Source: DATFDN01 sp963818885 (GTDB lineage Bacteria; Pseudomonadota; Alphaproteobacteria; Acetobacterales; Acetobacteraceae). From it: DNA of 64,000 nt. The DNA lies in the NCBI GenBank assembly GCA_963818885.1, contig CAWFTP010000004.1, positions 1 to 64,000 of the forward strand. The letters are read 5' to 3'. The stretch's first letter is position 1. Each line of letters opens with the position of its first letter. This document shows positions 1 to 9,098 of this stretch, in pieces. Under the pieces are notes generated by a model that was not told the DNA's origin, ran no database searches, and worked only from the letters and a program-made list of their open reading frames with translations. A program made the position numbers and the translations under genes.

Positions 1-97
1 ATATCGGCGGCACGGCGACCACGAAGGAGGTGACTCGCGCGGTGTGCGATGCGGTGCGGGGACGAACAGGCGGCACGATCGGAGCCATCGGGAAGCT

Positions 98-124
98 CTT
101 GAACCCCGATTTCGCGCACCCTAC
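98..124 (+). promoter_or_regulatory. sigma32 (RpoH)-like promoter of hsp20
   Basis: CTTGAA at 98-103 is followed after 15 bases by CCCTAC at 119-124. Heat-shock sigma factor promoters have a CTTGAA-type -35 box and a C-rich -10 box at similar spacing. Its position would give a leader of about 100 bases before the hsp20 start at 230, the usual size for a ROSE-controlled gene. The call is inferred from motif, spacing and context only. Confidence 0.4.
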
Positions 125-185
125 CTCGCCCGCAGCCAGGCGTCCGCCGAGGCGCCTGACGCACACGACGGGCGGGCGCCAACCG

Positions 186-229
186 CCGGGCGCGGCTCTG
201 CGCCCGCCTCCTTGCATGGAGGTGTCATC
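186..229 (+). promoter_or_regulatory. ROSE-like RNA thermometer covering the hsp20 Shine-Dalgarno
   Basis: The last hairpin before the ATG at 230 pairs CCTCC (207-211) with the Shine-Dalgarno GGAGG (218-222) around the loop TTGCAT. A second hairpin, GGGCGC (188-193) with GCGCCC (200-205), lies just upstream. ROSE elements of alphaproteobacterial small heat-shock genes mask the ribosome binding site in this way and melt on heating. The pairing is seen in the sequence; the thermometer function is inferred from the gene it precedes. The rest of 1-229 holds no convincing gene. Confidence 0.5.
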
Positions 230-720
230 ATGGCTCTGTCCGACATGGTTCCCGGAATCGCGGCCGCTCCCTGTCCACCCAGCGGTACGGCGATGACAAC
301 GATCCGTTCCTTGCCCTAAATCGCGAGATGAACCGCATGCTCGACGACTTCACCCGCGGCTTCGGGACGGGCATGCAGGCGCGCTCCGGCTTGTCCGGCA
401 ACTGGCCGCATGTCGAGATCAGCGAGACCGACAAGGAGTTCAAGGTCGTCGCCGAGCTGCCCGGCATGGAGCAGAAGGACATCGACATTTCGCTCCACGA
501 TGGCGTGCTGACGCTCAAGGGCGAGAAGAAATCGGAGAGCACCAACGCGAGCTACAGCGAACGCTGGCACGGCCAGTTCCAGCGCGCCTTCCAGCTTGGA
601 CCCGACGTCGATGCCGAGAACGTCACCGCCGGCTTCAAGGACGGCATCCTGACCATCACGCTGGCCAAGCGCCCCGAGGTGCAGAGCCAGGTGAAGCGCA
701 TCCCGATCAGCAACGGCTGA
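230..720 (+). CDS. Hsp20/alpha-crystallin small heat shock protein, N-terminal frameshift
   Basis: ATP-independent chaperone of the alpha-crystallin family that binds unfolding proteins. The alpha-crystallin domain is recognisable from the segment around WPHVEISETDKEF through ELPGMEQKDIDISL and the conserved GVLTLKGEKK, ending in the short tail KRIPISNG. The natural start is the ATG at 230, which has a GGAGG six bases upstream and encodes MALSDMVP. The family sequence then continues in the next frame (RNRGRSLSTQ, then NREMNRMLDDF), so one base appears to be missing near 252-255. The intact frame alone has its first ATG at 328, which would remove about 33 residues of the N-terminal arm. The gene is either a real frameshift mutant or carries a sequencing error in the CCC run. 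Family assignment is secure. Confidence 0.85.
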
Positions 721-877
721 CGCGTCGCGAAGAGCACGGCGGCCCCTCCCGAAGGCCGCCGTGATGCCGGCCCCACAACACTGCGTTGCACTGCGCCACG
801 AAAACGCCGCCGATGGCGCCCATTCCCGCCGCCCGCGCTCCCGACGCTCCCCCGCACGCAACCGACGGGAACGCGCC

Positions 878-1156
878 ATGCTCACAAGCCACGCTATCGC
901 GCGCGAGCAGCTCCGGCTGTTCGATCGCATCGGTGATCGAGCCGCTCTCAGCGAAGATGAACGCAGGCGTGTGCTGTTGCTCTCCGAGCAAGAATGGTCG
1001 GCGTGGCTATGCCTGCTGCATGGCGGAGAAGTCCCGCGGCAGCCGACGCTCCCGGTGATGCTGCGCCGCCTGGGCGCCGCGTCATATCGCCTCGCCGTCA
1101 TCGCCGAGCGGCGCCGCGTGATGTCACGAAAGGTTACGCTCGGCGGCTTCCTGTAA
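878..1156 (+). CDS. small conserved-looking protein of unknown function
   Basis: A 92-residue, charged protein that I do not recognise with certainty. It has a helical N-terminal half (AREQLRLFDRIGDRAALSED, then ERRRVLLLSEQEWSAW), followed by HGGEVPRQPTLPVMLRRLG and a short helix. This resembles small helical DNA- or partner-binding proteins, and weakly the toxin-binding half of Xre/MbcA antitoxins, but no toxin gene is adjacent, so I do not make that call. The start at 878 is chosen because the upstream in-frame extension is arginine/alanine-rich and looks non-coding. It lies between hsp20 and the efflux operon on the same strand. Confidence 0.5.
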   Translation: MLTSHAIAREQLRLFDRIGDRAALSEDERRRVLLLSEQEWSAWLCLLHGGEVPRQPTLPVMLRRLGAASYRLAVIAERRRVMSRKVTLGGFL

Positions 1157-1231
1157 CCATGCGTCCGAATAGGGTTGATGCCGCCAAGTTCTGGTCCTTA
1201 TAGGCATTCGCCATGACCGGTCCCGCCTCGC

Positions 1232-2626
1232 ATGGATGAGCGCGTCGCCCCAACTCCCGATGTCGTCGCTCCGCCCCCGATAACCCACGCTCCGCGACAA
1301 CGCTCGCGCCGGGCATGGCTCATCGTGCTGGTGATCCTCGCCCTCGTCGCGCTCGGCCTCTGGCTCTTCGTCGGCCACCATCCGACACCGTCCGCGAGCC
1401 GCAGCGCCGCGAACGCCCCCCAGCCGGTCGGCGCCGCCACCATCGCGACCGGCGATATTCGCATCATCCTCAACGAGCTGGGTACCGTCACCCCACTCAA
1501 CTCCGTCACCGTCCGCACGCAGATCGGCGGCCAGCTCCTGCAGGTCGCCTTCCAGGAAGGCCAAATGGTCAAGAAGGGCGACTTCCTCGCCCAGATCGAC
1601 GACCGGCCGTACCAGGCGGCGCTCAAGCAGGCGCAGGGCCAGCTTGCCCATGACGAGGGGTTGCTCGCTCAGGCAAAAGCCGATCTGCAGCGCTACGCGA
1701 CGCTGGGCCGGCAGGATTCGATCTCCAAGCAGCAGGTCTCGGACCAGAAATATCTCGTGCAGCAATACGAGGGCACGGTACAGGCCGATCAGGGCACAGT
1801 CGCAACGGATCAGCTTAACATCACCTATGCCCACATCGTCTCCCCGATCGACGGGCGGGTTGGGTTGCGCCAGGTCGATGCCGGCAACTACGTGACGCCA
1901 TCCGACACGAACGGCATCGTTGTCATCACCCAGATCGAGCCGATCTCCGTTGTGTTCTCGGTCCCCGAGGACAACCTGCCCGCGATCACCCAGCGCGTGG
2001 CCGCCGGCGCGCAGCTTCCGGTGCAGGCGTACGATCGCGCCAACACGACTTTGATCGACACCGGCGCGCTCTCCACCATCGACAACCAGGTCGACACCAC
2101 GACCGGCACCGTGAAGATGCGCGCGCTGCTTCCCAACGCGAAGACGGAGCTGTTTCCCAACCAGTTCGTCAACGCGCATCTGCTGGTGAACACGCTGACG
2201 GACGTCGTGCGCGTGCCGGTGCCGGCGGTGCAGCTCGGCGCACCGGGCAGCTACGTGTACGTCATCGGCGCCGACAACAAGGTCAGCGTGCGCCCGGTGA
2301 AGCTCGGCCCGGTGGACGGGCAGTTCCAGCAGGTCATCTCCGGTCTCAACCCGGGGGAGAAAGTCGTGACCGACGGGCTCGATCGACTGCGCGACGGCAT
2401 GACGGTCAGCGTCGTCTCGCCCGCCCAGGCCGAAGCGGCGGCCTCCGGTCAGGCGCCGGCTCAGCCCAGCGGCGGCCGCAACCAGCGTAACGGCCAACGC
2501 AGCGCCGCACCCACGCCGCCGCCCACCAACGGTCCGGCGACCCCGGCGCCGCCGCCACCCGCACCCACAGCCGCACCGGCGCCCGCCGGTGGTTCACCGC
2601 CCGCGTCCGGCCAGCCCACGCCGTGA
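1232..2626 (+). CDS. mdtA: RND efflux periplasmic adaptor subunit, MdtA type
   Basis: Membrane fusion protein that links the inner-membrane RND pump to the outer-membrane channel. The 464-residue protein has a cytoplasmic N-terminus, one membrane anchor (about residues 28-47: WLIVLVILALVALGLWLFV) and a lipoyl-like half around RTQIGGQLLQVAFQEGQMV. An alpha-hairpin with many Gln/Ala follows, then the second lipoyl half (ITYAHIVSPIDGRVGLRQVD) and beta-barrel/membrane-proximal domains. The C-terminal 65 or so residues are a Pro/Ala/Gly-rich tail that makes it longer than typical MdtA. The stop overlaps the GTG start of the next gene, so translation is probably coupled. It is the first gene of an mdtA-mdtB-mdtC-outer membrane operon. 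Confidence 0.93.
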   Translation: MDERVAPTPDVVAPPPITHAPRQRSRRAWLIVLVILALVALGLWLFVGHHPTPSASRSAANAPQPVGAATIATGDIRIILNELGTVTPLNSVTVRTQIGGQLLQVAFQEGQMVKKGDFLAQIDDRPYQAALKQAQGQLAHDEGLLAQAKADLQRYATLGRQDSISKQQVSDQKYLVQQYEGTVQADQGTVATDQLNITYAHIVSPIDGRVGLRQVDAGNYVTPSDTNGIVVITQIEPISVVFSVPEDNLPAITQRVAAGAQLPVQAYDRANTTLIDTGALSTIDNQVDTTTGTVKMRALLPNAKTELFPNQFVNAHLLVNTLTDVVRVPVPAVQLGAPGSYVYVIGADNKVSVRPVKLGPVDGQFQQVISGLNPGEKVVTDGLDRLRDGMTVSVVSPAQAEAAASGQAPAQPSGGRNQRNGQRSAAPTPPPTNGPATPAPPPPAPTAAPAPAGGSPPASGQPTP

Positions 2627-5600
2627 GCCCATCGCGCATCTTCATCCTCCGCCCAATCGGCACCGCGCTGCTGATGGCGGCGATCCTGCTTGTCGGCGCC
2701 GCCGCGTACCTGTTCCTGCCGATCTCCGCGCTGCCGGAGGTCGATTATCCGACGATCCAGATCTCCACATTTTATCCGGGCGCGAGCCCGGAGGTCGTCA
2801 CCTCCTCCGTCACCTCGCCGCTCGAGGTGCAGCTCGGCCAGATGCCCGGCCTCGCGCAGATGTTCTCGCAAAGCTCCGCCGGCGCCTCGGTCATCACCCT
2901 GCAATTCGACCTCAGCCTTAGCCTCGACGTCGCCGAGCAGGAGGTGCAGGCGGCGATCAACGCCGCGAGCAACCTCTTGCCCGCTGGCCTGCCGGCGCCG
3001 CCGGTCTACGCCAAGGTCAATCCCGCCGACGCGCCCATCCTCACCCTGGCGCTCACCTCCAAGACCCTGCCGCTCACCCAGATCGAGGATCTCGCGGAGA
3101 CGCGCCTCGCCCAGAAGCTCTCCCAGCAGCCGGGTGTCGGGCTCGTCAGCATCAGCGGCGGGGAGCGTCCGGCGGTGCGCATCCAGGTCAACCCACGCGC
3201 GCTCGCCGCCTACGGCATCAACATCGACGATCTGCGAACCACGCTGGGCAACGCCAACGTCAACAATCCCAAGGGCAATTTTGACGGCCCGGCGCAGGAT
3301 TCCACGATCAACGACAACGACCAGATCAATAGCGCGCAAGGCTATGCCGATCTCGTCGTCGCCTACAAGAACGGCGCGCCGGTGCGCCTCAAGGACGTCG
3401 CCTCGGTGATCGAGGGGGCGGAGAACGACAGGCTCGCCGCCTGGGCGAACCGCACGCCCGCCGTCATCCTCAACATCCAGCGCCAGCCGGGCGCCAACGT
3501 CATCGCGGTGGTGAACAACATCAAGAAGCTGCTGCCGCAGCTCACCGCGAGCCTGCCGCCTGCCGTCACCGTGGGCGTGCTCACCGACCGCACCACCACG
3601 ATCCGCGCCTCGGTGTCGGACGTGGAGTTCGAGCTGCTGCTGGCCGTCGCGCTGGTCGTGATGGTGATCTTCGTCTTCCTGCGCAACATCCCGGCGACGA
3701 TCATCCCCAGCCTGTCGGTGCCGCTCTCCCTCGTCGGCACGCTCGCGCTGATGTACCTGCTCGGCTTCAGCCTCGACAATCTTTCGCTGATGGCGCTGAC
3801 CATCTCGACCGGCTTCGTGGTCGACGACGCCATCGTCATGATCGAGAACATCTCGCGCTACGTGGAGGCAGGCGAGACCCCGCTCGCCGCCGCGCTGACG
3901 GGCTCCCAGCAGATCGGCTTCACCATCATCTCGCTGACCGTCTCGCTGATCGCGGTGCTGATCCCGCTGCTGTTCATGGGCGACGTGGTCGGCCGGCTGT
4001 TCCACGAATTCGCCATCACGCTCTCCATCACCATCATCATTTCCGCGATCGTCTCGCTGACCTTGGTGCCGATGATGTGCGCGCGCCTGCTGCGCCATCG
4101 CCCTGAGGAATCGCGCAGCCGCTTCGATCTTGCCGCGGAGCGCGGCTTCAACTGGATCATCGCCCGCTACGACCGTGCGCTGGAGGTCGTGCTCGACCAC
4201 CAGCCGATCACGCTCGCGGTCGCCCTGGTCACTCTGGGGCTGACCGGCTGGCTCTACATGATCGTGCCCAAGGGCTTCTTCCCGGTGCAGGACACCGGCG
4301 TCATCCAGGGCATCTCCGTCGCGTCCCAGACGACATCATTCGCCTCAATGGCACAAAGCCAGCAGACGCTCGCCGACATCATCCTCAAGAACCCCGACGT
4401 CGTCAGCCTCAGCTCGTTCATTGGGGTAGACGGGCAGAACATGACGCTGAACACCGGCCGCTTCCTCATCAACCTCAAGCCGAAGGACGACCGTAGCGAC
4501 AACGCAACCGAGATCGCCCGCCGCTTGCAGCACGACGCGGCGAAGGTCGCCGGCATAAGCCTGACGCTGCAACCCGTACAGGACCTCACCCTCGAGTCGG
4601 CGGTCAGCCCGACACAGTACCAGTTCGTGCTGGAGGACCCGAACAGCGCGGAGTTTCAGACCTGGGTGCCCAAGCTGCTCGATCGCTTGCGCCAGTCCCC
4701 CGACCTCGCCGACGTGTCGAGCGACCTTGCCGCCCAGGGCCTCACGATCAATCTCGTGATCGACCGCGCTAGCGCCGCACGCTTCGGCATCACGCCGGCG
4801 ACCGTGGACAACGCGCTCTATGACCTGTTTGGCCAGCGCATCATCTCGACGATCTACACGCAATCCAACCAGTACCGCGTCATCATGGAGGCGGCGCCCG
4901 ATCTGCAGAAATCGCTCGCCAGCCTGAACGCGGTGTACTTGCCCTCTTCCTCCGCTGCCGGCGGGCAGGTGCCGCTTTCGGCCATCGTCACCGTGGAGCA
5001 GAAGCCGGGGCCGCTGATGATCTCCCATCTTGGTCAGTTCCCGGCGACGACGATCTCCTTCAACACGGCGCCCGACGCCTCGCTCGGCGCCGCCGTCGCG
5101 GACATCCGGAAGGCCGAGAAGGACATCGGCCTGCCGCAGAGCTTCATCACCGCGTTCCAGGGCTCCGCGGCGGCGCTGGAATCGTCGCTGTCGAACGAGC
5201 TCATGCTCGTGCTCGCAGCGATCGTCACCGTCTACATCGTGCTGGGCGTGCTCTATGAGAGCTTCATCCACCCAATCACGATCCTCTCCACCTTGCCCTC
5301 GGCGGGGCTCGGCGCGCTGATCGCGCTGTTCATCGCCGGCGATCAGATCGACATCATCTCCATCATCGGCATCATCCTGCTGATCGGCATCGTGAAGAAG
5401 AACGCGATCATGATGATCGACTTCGCCCTCGAGGCGGAGCGGGTGGAGGGCAAGCCGCCACGCGCGGCGATCCATCAGGCCGCCTTGCTGCGCTTCCGCC
5501 CGATCCTGATGACGACAATGGCCGCGCTCCTGGGCGCGCTGCCGCTGATGCTGGGCTCGGGCACCGGATCGGAGCTGCGCCGACCGCTCGGTGTGGCGAT

Positions 5601-5736
5601 CGTCGGCGGGCTGCTGCTCAGCCAGCTCCTCACGCTGTTCACCACGCCGGTCATCTATCTCTATTTCGACCGCCTCGCCGTGCGTCTTGCCGGGCACGGG
5701 CCGAACAAGATTGCGGGCGACCAGGCGCCGTTGTGA
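2623..5736 (+). CDS. mdtB: RND efflux inner-membrane transporter, MdtB type
   Basis: Proton-driven resistance-nodulation-division pump protein of 1037 residues, the usual family length. It begins RIFILRPIGTALLMAAILLVG (first membrane helix). The paired acidic residues of the proton relay are visible in GFVVDDAIVMIENISRYVE near residues 400-405, and the conserved GIVKKNAIMMIDFALEAE block is near residue 925. Two repeated halves, each with six membrane helices and large periplasmic loops, are evident. The GTG start at 2623 overlaps the mdtA stop (GTGA), and the stop overlaps the mdtC start, so the operon is tightly coupled. MdtB and MdtC of enterobacteria form a mixed trimer; the same is expected here because the two pump genes are adjacent. 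Confidence 0.95.
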   Translation: MSPSRIFILRPIGTALLMAAILLVGAAAYLFLPISALPEVDYPTIQISTFYPGASPEVVTSSVTSPLEVQLGQMPGLAQMFSQSSAGASVITLQFDLSLSLDVAEQEVQAAINAASNLLPAGLPAPPVYAKVNPADAPILTLALTSKTLPLTQIEDLAETRLAQKLSQQPGVGLVSISGGERPAVRIQVNPRALAAYGINIDDLRTTLGNANVNNPKGNFDGPAQDSTINDNDQINSAQGYADLVVAYKNGAPVRLKDVASVIEGAENDRLAAWANRTPAVILNIQRQPGANVIAVVNNIKKLLPQLTASLPPAVTVGVLTDRTTTIRASVSDVEFELLLAVALVVMVIFVFLRNIPATIIPSLSVPLSLVGTLALMYLLGFSLDNLSLMALTISTGFVVDDAIVMIENISRYVEAGETPLAAALTGSQQIGFTIISLTVSLIAVLIPLLFMGDVVGRLFHEFAITLSITIIISAIVSLTLVPMMCARLLRHRPEESRSRFDLAAERGFNWIIARYDRALEVVLDHQPITLAVALVTLGLTGWLYMIVPKGFFPVQDTGVIQGISVASQTTSFASMAQSQQTLADIILKNPDVVSLSSFIGVDGQNMTLNTGRFLINLKPKDDRSDNATEIARRLQHDAAKVAGISLTLQPVQDLTLESAVSPTQYQFVLEDPNSAEFQTWVPKLLDRLRQSPDLADVSSDLAAQGLTINLVIDRASAARFGITPATVDNALYDLFGQRIISTIYTQSNQYRVIMEAAPDLQKSLASLNAVYLPSSSAAGGQVPLSAIVTVEQKPGPLMISHLGQFPATTISFNTAPDASLGAAVADIRKAEKDIGLPQSFITAFQGSAAALESSLSNELMLVLAAIVTVYIVLGVLYESFIHPITILSTLPSAGLGALIALFIAGDQIDIISIIGIILLIGIVKKNAIMMIDFALEAERVEGKPPRAAIHQAALLRFRPILMTTMAALLGALPLMLGSGTGSELRRPLGVAIVGGLLLSQLLTLFTTPVIYLYFDRLAVRLAGHGPNKIAGDQAPL

Positions 5737-8700
5737 ACATCTCCGCTCTCTTCATCACCCGCCCGATCGCGACCACGCTGCTCACCATCGGCATCGCGCT
5801 CGCGGGCGTCTTCGCCTACATGGAGCTGCCGGTCTCGCCGTTGCCGCAGGTCGATTTTCCGACGATCTCTGTGCAGGCGTCGCTTCCCGGCGCGAGCCCC
5901 GAGACGGTCGCCACCAGCGTCGCGAGTCCGCTCGAACGCCATCTCGGCCAGATCGCCGACGTGACGGAGATGACCTCGACCAGCTCGGTCGGCCAGGCGC
6001 GCATCGTCCTGCAATTCGGCCTCGACCGCGACATCAACGGCGCGGCGCGTGATGTGGAGGCGGCGATCAACGCCGCGCGCGCCGATCTGCCGACCGCGCT
6101 GCGCAGCAATCCCACCTACCGCAAGGTCAACCCGGCGGACGCGCCGGTGCTGATCCTGGGGCTCACCTCGAAGACTCTGACGCGCGGGCAGATCTACGAC
6201 GCGGCGACCAATGTTCTCGAACAGCGCCTGTCGCAGATCAGCGGGATCGGCCAGGTCATCATCGGCGGGGCGGCGCTTCCCGCCGTGCGCGTCGATCTCA
6301 ACCCCCAGGCGCTGTTCAAATACGGGATCGGGCTGGAGGATGTGCGCGCCGCCCTCGCCTCGGCCAACGCCAACAGCCCGAAGGGCGCGATCGAGCAGGG
6401 CGACAGGCACTACCAGCTATACACCAACGACCAGGCGACCAAGGCCGCCGACTACATGCCGCTGATCGTCGCCTACCGCAACAACAACGCGGTGCGCCTG
6501 TCAGACATCGCGAGCGTGACGGATTCGGTGGAGAATTTGCGCAACGCCGGCCTCGCCAACGGCAATCCCGCGGTGCTGGTGATCCTGTTCCGCCAGCCGG
6601 GCGCCAACATCATCAGCACGGTCAATTCGGTGAAGGCGGCGCTGCCGGAGCTGCTGGCCGCGATGCCGCGCGACATCGACCTCATGGTCGCGTCGGACCG
6701 CACGCCGACGATCCGCGCCTCGCTCTACGACACCCAGCGCACGCTGCTGATCGCCGTGGGCCTCGTCACGCTCGTCGTGTTCCTGTTCCTGCGCAGCCTG
6801 CGGGCGACGGTCATCCCGGCGATCGCGGTGCCGGTCTCCATCCTGGGCACTTTCGGGGCGATGTTCCTGCTGGGCTACAGCCTCGACAACCTGTCGCTGA
6901 TGGCGCTCACGGTTTCCACCGGCTTCGTCGTGGATGACGCGATCGTCGTGCTGGAGAACATCGCCCGCCATATCGAAGCTGGGATGCCGCGGCGACAGGC
7001 CGCGCTGCTGGGCGCGAAGGAGGTCGGCTTCACCGTCGTGACGATCAGCCTCTCGCTGATCGCGGTGTTCATTCCGATTCTGCTGATGGGGGGCATCGTC
7101 GGGCGGCTGTTCCGCGAATTCGCGGTCACGCTGTCCATGGCGATCCTGATCTCGATGGTGATCTCGCTGACCACCGTGCCGATGATGGCGGCCCTGCTGC
7201 TCCGCCCCAACCAAGGCAACGCATCCGCGAAGCCCGGATTGTTCGACCGCGTGCTCGGCTTCTATCGGCGCACGCTCGCCTGGGCGCTCGGCAACGCCGC
7301 CCTTGTGATGGTGATCCTCGCCGCGACGCTCGCGATCAACGTCTTCCTTTTCGTCGTGATCCCGAAGGGCTTCTTCCCGACCGAGGACACCGGCCGATTG
7401 ATCGGCCGGATGCAGGCCGACCAGGACATCTCCTTCCAGGCGATGGAGACGAAGCTCTCGCAGATGTCGGCGATCGTGCAGCACGACCCAGCCGTGCAGA
7501 GCGTCGTCGGCTTCACCGGCCAAGGCAGCGGCGGCGCCGGCGGGCAGGCCAACACCGCCTCGGTCTTCATCGCGCTCAAGCCACTGGGACAACGCCCGGG
7601 AGTGGAGCAGGTGATGGGGCGCCTGCGCCGCGCGCTCGCGCACGTTCCCGGGGCCCAGCTCTATCTGACGCCCGTGCAGGATATCCGGGTCGGCGGCCGC
7701 CAGAGCAACGCGACCTACCAGTACACGCTGCAATCGGACGACACCGCGACGCTCTACCAATGGACGCCGAAGCTGGTCGCGGCGATGCAGAAAAGCCCGG
7801 TGCTGCGCGACGTGAGCTCCGACCTTCAGCAAAAGGGGCTGGAAACCGACCTCACCGTGGACCGCGACACGGCGACCCGTCTCGGCCTGAACATGGCGCA
7901 GGTCGACAACACGCTCTACGACGCATTCGGCCAGCGCCAGGTCTCCACCATCTACAGCGCGCAGAACCAGTACCACGTCATCATGGAGATCGAGCCGCGC
8001 TACTGGCAAAGCCCCGACACGCTGAAGGACATCTATGTCAGCACCGCCGGCGGCAGCGCGAGCGGCACGCAGAGCACCAACACCGCCGCCGCCGCGCCTG
8101 CTGCCCGTCCTGCAACCACTACTCCTGCAATCGCGACTCCCGCAACCACGACTCCCGCAACCACGACTGCCGCCCACCAATCAACCGCCGCAGCCAGCGC
8201 AAGTGCCGCGGCCGCGGCCGGTGCGGCCGCCGTGCGGAACGCGGCGACGAACGCGATCGCCGCCACCGGCAAGACCTCGGCCTCCGCCGGCGCCGCGGTC
8301 AGCACCGGGGTGGAGACGATGATTCCGCTCTCGGCCTTCACGCATTATGCGCCCGGCAACACGCCGCTCGCGGTCAATCACCAGGGCGACTTTGTCGCCG
8401 GGACGATCTCCTTCAATCTCGCGCCGGGCAAGTCGCTCAGCGACGCGGTGACGGCGATCGAGCAGGCCTCCGCCTCGATTCGGATACCCACGAGCGTGCG
8501 CGGCAGCTTCGCCGGCACCGCGGCGACGTTCCAGGCGTCGCTGGCGACGGAGCCGTTGCTGATCGCCGCCGCCCTTATCGCCGTCTACGTCGTGCTCGGC
8601 ATCCTCTATGAAAGCCTGATCCACCCGATCACGATTCTCTCCACGCTCCCGTCCGCCGGCGTCGGCGCCGTGCTCGCGCTCATGCTGTTTGGCCAGGAGT

Positions 8701-9098
8701 TCAGCATCATCGCGCTGATCGGCCTCATCCTGCTGATCGGCATCGTCAAGAAGAACGCCATCATGATGATCGACTTCGCGCTCCAGGCGCAGCGCGAGCG
8801 TGGGCTTTCGCCGCACGATGCGATCTTCGACGCCTGCCTGCGCCGTTTCCGCCCGATCACGATGACGACCGCCGCGGCGATGCTCGGCGCGCTGCCGCTC
8901 GCCCTCAGCTTCGGCGACGGTGGGGAGCTGCGCCGTCCGCTCGGCATCGCGATCGTCGGCGGCCTGATGGTGAGCCAGGTGCTGACGCTCTACACAACGC
9001 CCGTTCTCTATCTCTACATGGATCGCTTCCGCGGCTTCGCTCTGCGCCTGCGCCACACGGTCCTGCCGCCGCGCGCCGCGCCGGAGCCGGCGGAATGA
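5733..9098 (+). CDS. mdtC: RND efflux inner-membrane transporter, MdtC type, with Ala/Thr-rich insertion
   Basis: Second RND pump protein of the operon, 1121 residues, about 85-95 longer than usual. It starts ISALFITRPIATTLLTIGIA and has the proton-relay motif GFVVDDAIVVLENIARHIE near residue 400 and GIVKKNAIMMIDFALQAQ late in the protein. The extra length is a single low-complexity block at about residues 772-862, rich in Ala, Thr and Pro. It lies in the second periplasmic loop between DTLKDIYVST and MIPLSAFTHYAPG, where other family members have only a short turn. Outside this block the protein aligns to the family without gaps that I can see. GTG start at 5733, overlapping the mdtB stop. 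It should form a mixed pump with MdtB. Confidence 0.94.
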   Translation: MNISALFITRPIATTLLTIGIALAGVFAYMELPVSPLPQVDFPTISVQASLPGASPETVATSVASPLERHLGQIADVTEMTSTSSVGQARIVLQFGLDRDINGAARDVEAAINAARADLPTALRSNPTYRKVNPADAPVLILGLTSKTLTRGQIYDAATNVLEQRLSQISGIGQVIIGGAALPAVRVDLNPQALFKYGIGLEDVRAALASANANSPKGAIEQGDRHYQLYTNDQATKAADYMPLIVAYRNNNAVRLSDIASVTDSVENLRNAGLANGNPAVLVILFRQPGANIISTVNSVKAALPELLAAMPRDIDLMVASDRTPTIRASLYDTQRTLLIAVGLVTLVVFLFLRSLRATVIPAIAVPVSILGTFGAMFLLGYSLDNLSLMALTVSTGFVVDDAIVVLENIARHIEAGMPRRQAALLGAKEVGFTVVTISLSLIAVFIPILLMGGIVGRLFREFAVTLSMAILISMVISLTTVPMMAALLLRPNQGNASAKPGLFDRVLGFYRRTLAWALGNAALVMVILAATLAINVFLFVVIPKGFFPTEDTGRLIGRMQADQDISFQAMETKLSQMSAIVQHDPAVQSVVGFTGQGSGGAGGQANTASVFIALKPLGQRPGVEQVMGRLRRALAHVPGAQLYLTPVQDIRVGGRQSNATYQYTLQSDDTATLYQWTPKLVAAMQKSPVLRDVSSDLQQKGLETDLTVDRDTATRLGLNMAQVDNTLYDAFGQRQVSTIYSAQNQYHVIMEIEPRYWQSPDTLKDIYVSTAGGSASGTQSTNTAAAAPAARPATTTPAIATPATTTPATTTAAHQSTAAASASAAAAAGAAAVRNAATNAIAATGKTSASAGAAVSTGVETMIPLSAFTHYAPGNTPLAVNHQGDFVAGTISFNLAPGKSLSDAVTAIEQASASIRIPTSVRGSFAGTAATFQASLATEPLLIAAALIAVYVVLGILYESLIHPITILSTLPSAGVGAVLALMLFGQEFSIIALIGLILLIGIVKKNAIMMIDFALQAQRERGLSPHDAIFDACLRRFRPITMTTAAAMLGALPLALSFGDGGELRRPLGIAIVGGLMVSQVLTLYTTPVLYLYMDRFRGFALRLRHTVLPPRAAPEPAE
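8110..8170 (+). repeat. 15-bp tandem repeat inside mdtC
   Basis: Imperfect copies of a 15-base unit close to CGACTCCCGCAACCA run through this stretch and encode repeated TPATT residues. They form the start of the Ala/Thr/Pro-rich insertion of MdtC. Repeats of this kind can expand or contract by slippage, and a multiple-of-three unit keeps the frame. Confidence 0.7.

Noticed and set aside
1..97. Small genes in the first 97 bases
   Set aside because: Two overlapping frames exist but neither has a ribosome site with protein-like composition; the region is most likely upstream regulatory sequence or the end of an unseen gene.
878..1156. Type II antitoxin (Xre/MbcA-like)
   Set aside because: Resemblance is weak and no toxin gene is adjacent.
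2461..4200. Long minus-strand open frame opposite mdtA/mdtB, and similar ones at 4345-5697, 5661-6410, 6501-8180 and 8181-9056
   Set aside because: They are Arg/Asp/His-rich, have no domain signatures and run opposite well-conserved RND genes; long antisense frames are expected at this GC content.
8100..8180. Short tandem repeats as a CRISPR array
   Set aside because: Units are contiguous without spacers and lie inside the mdtC reading frame; no cas genes in the window.
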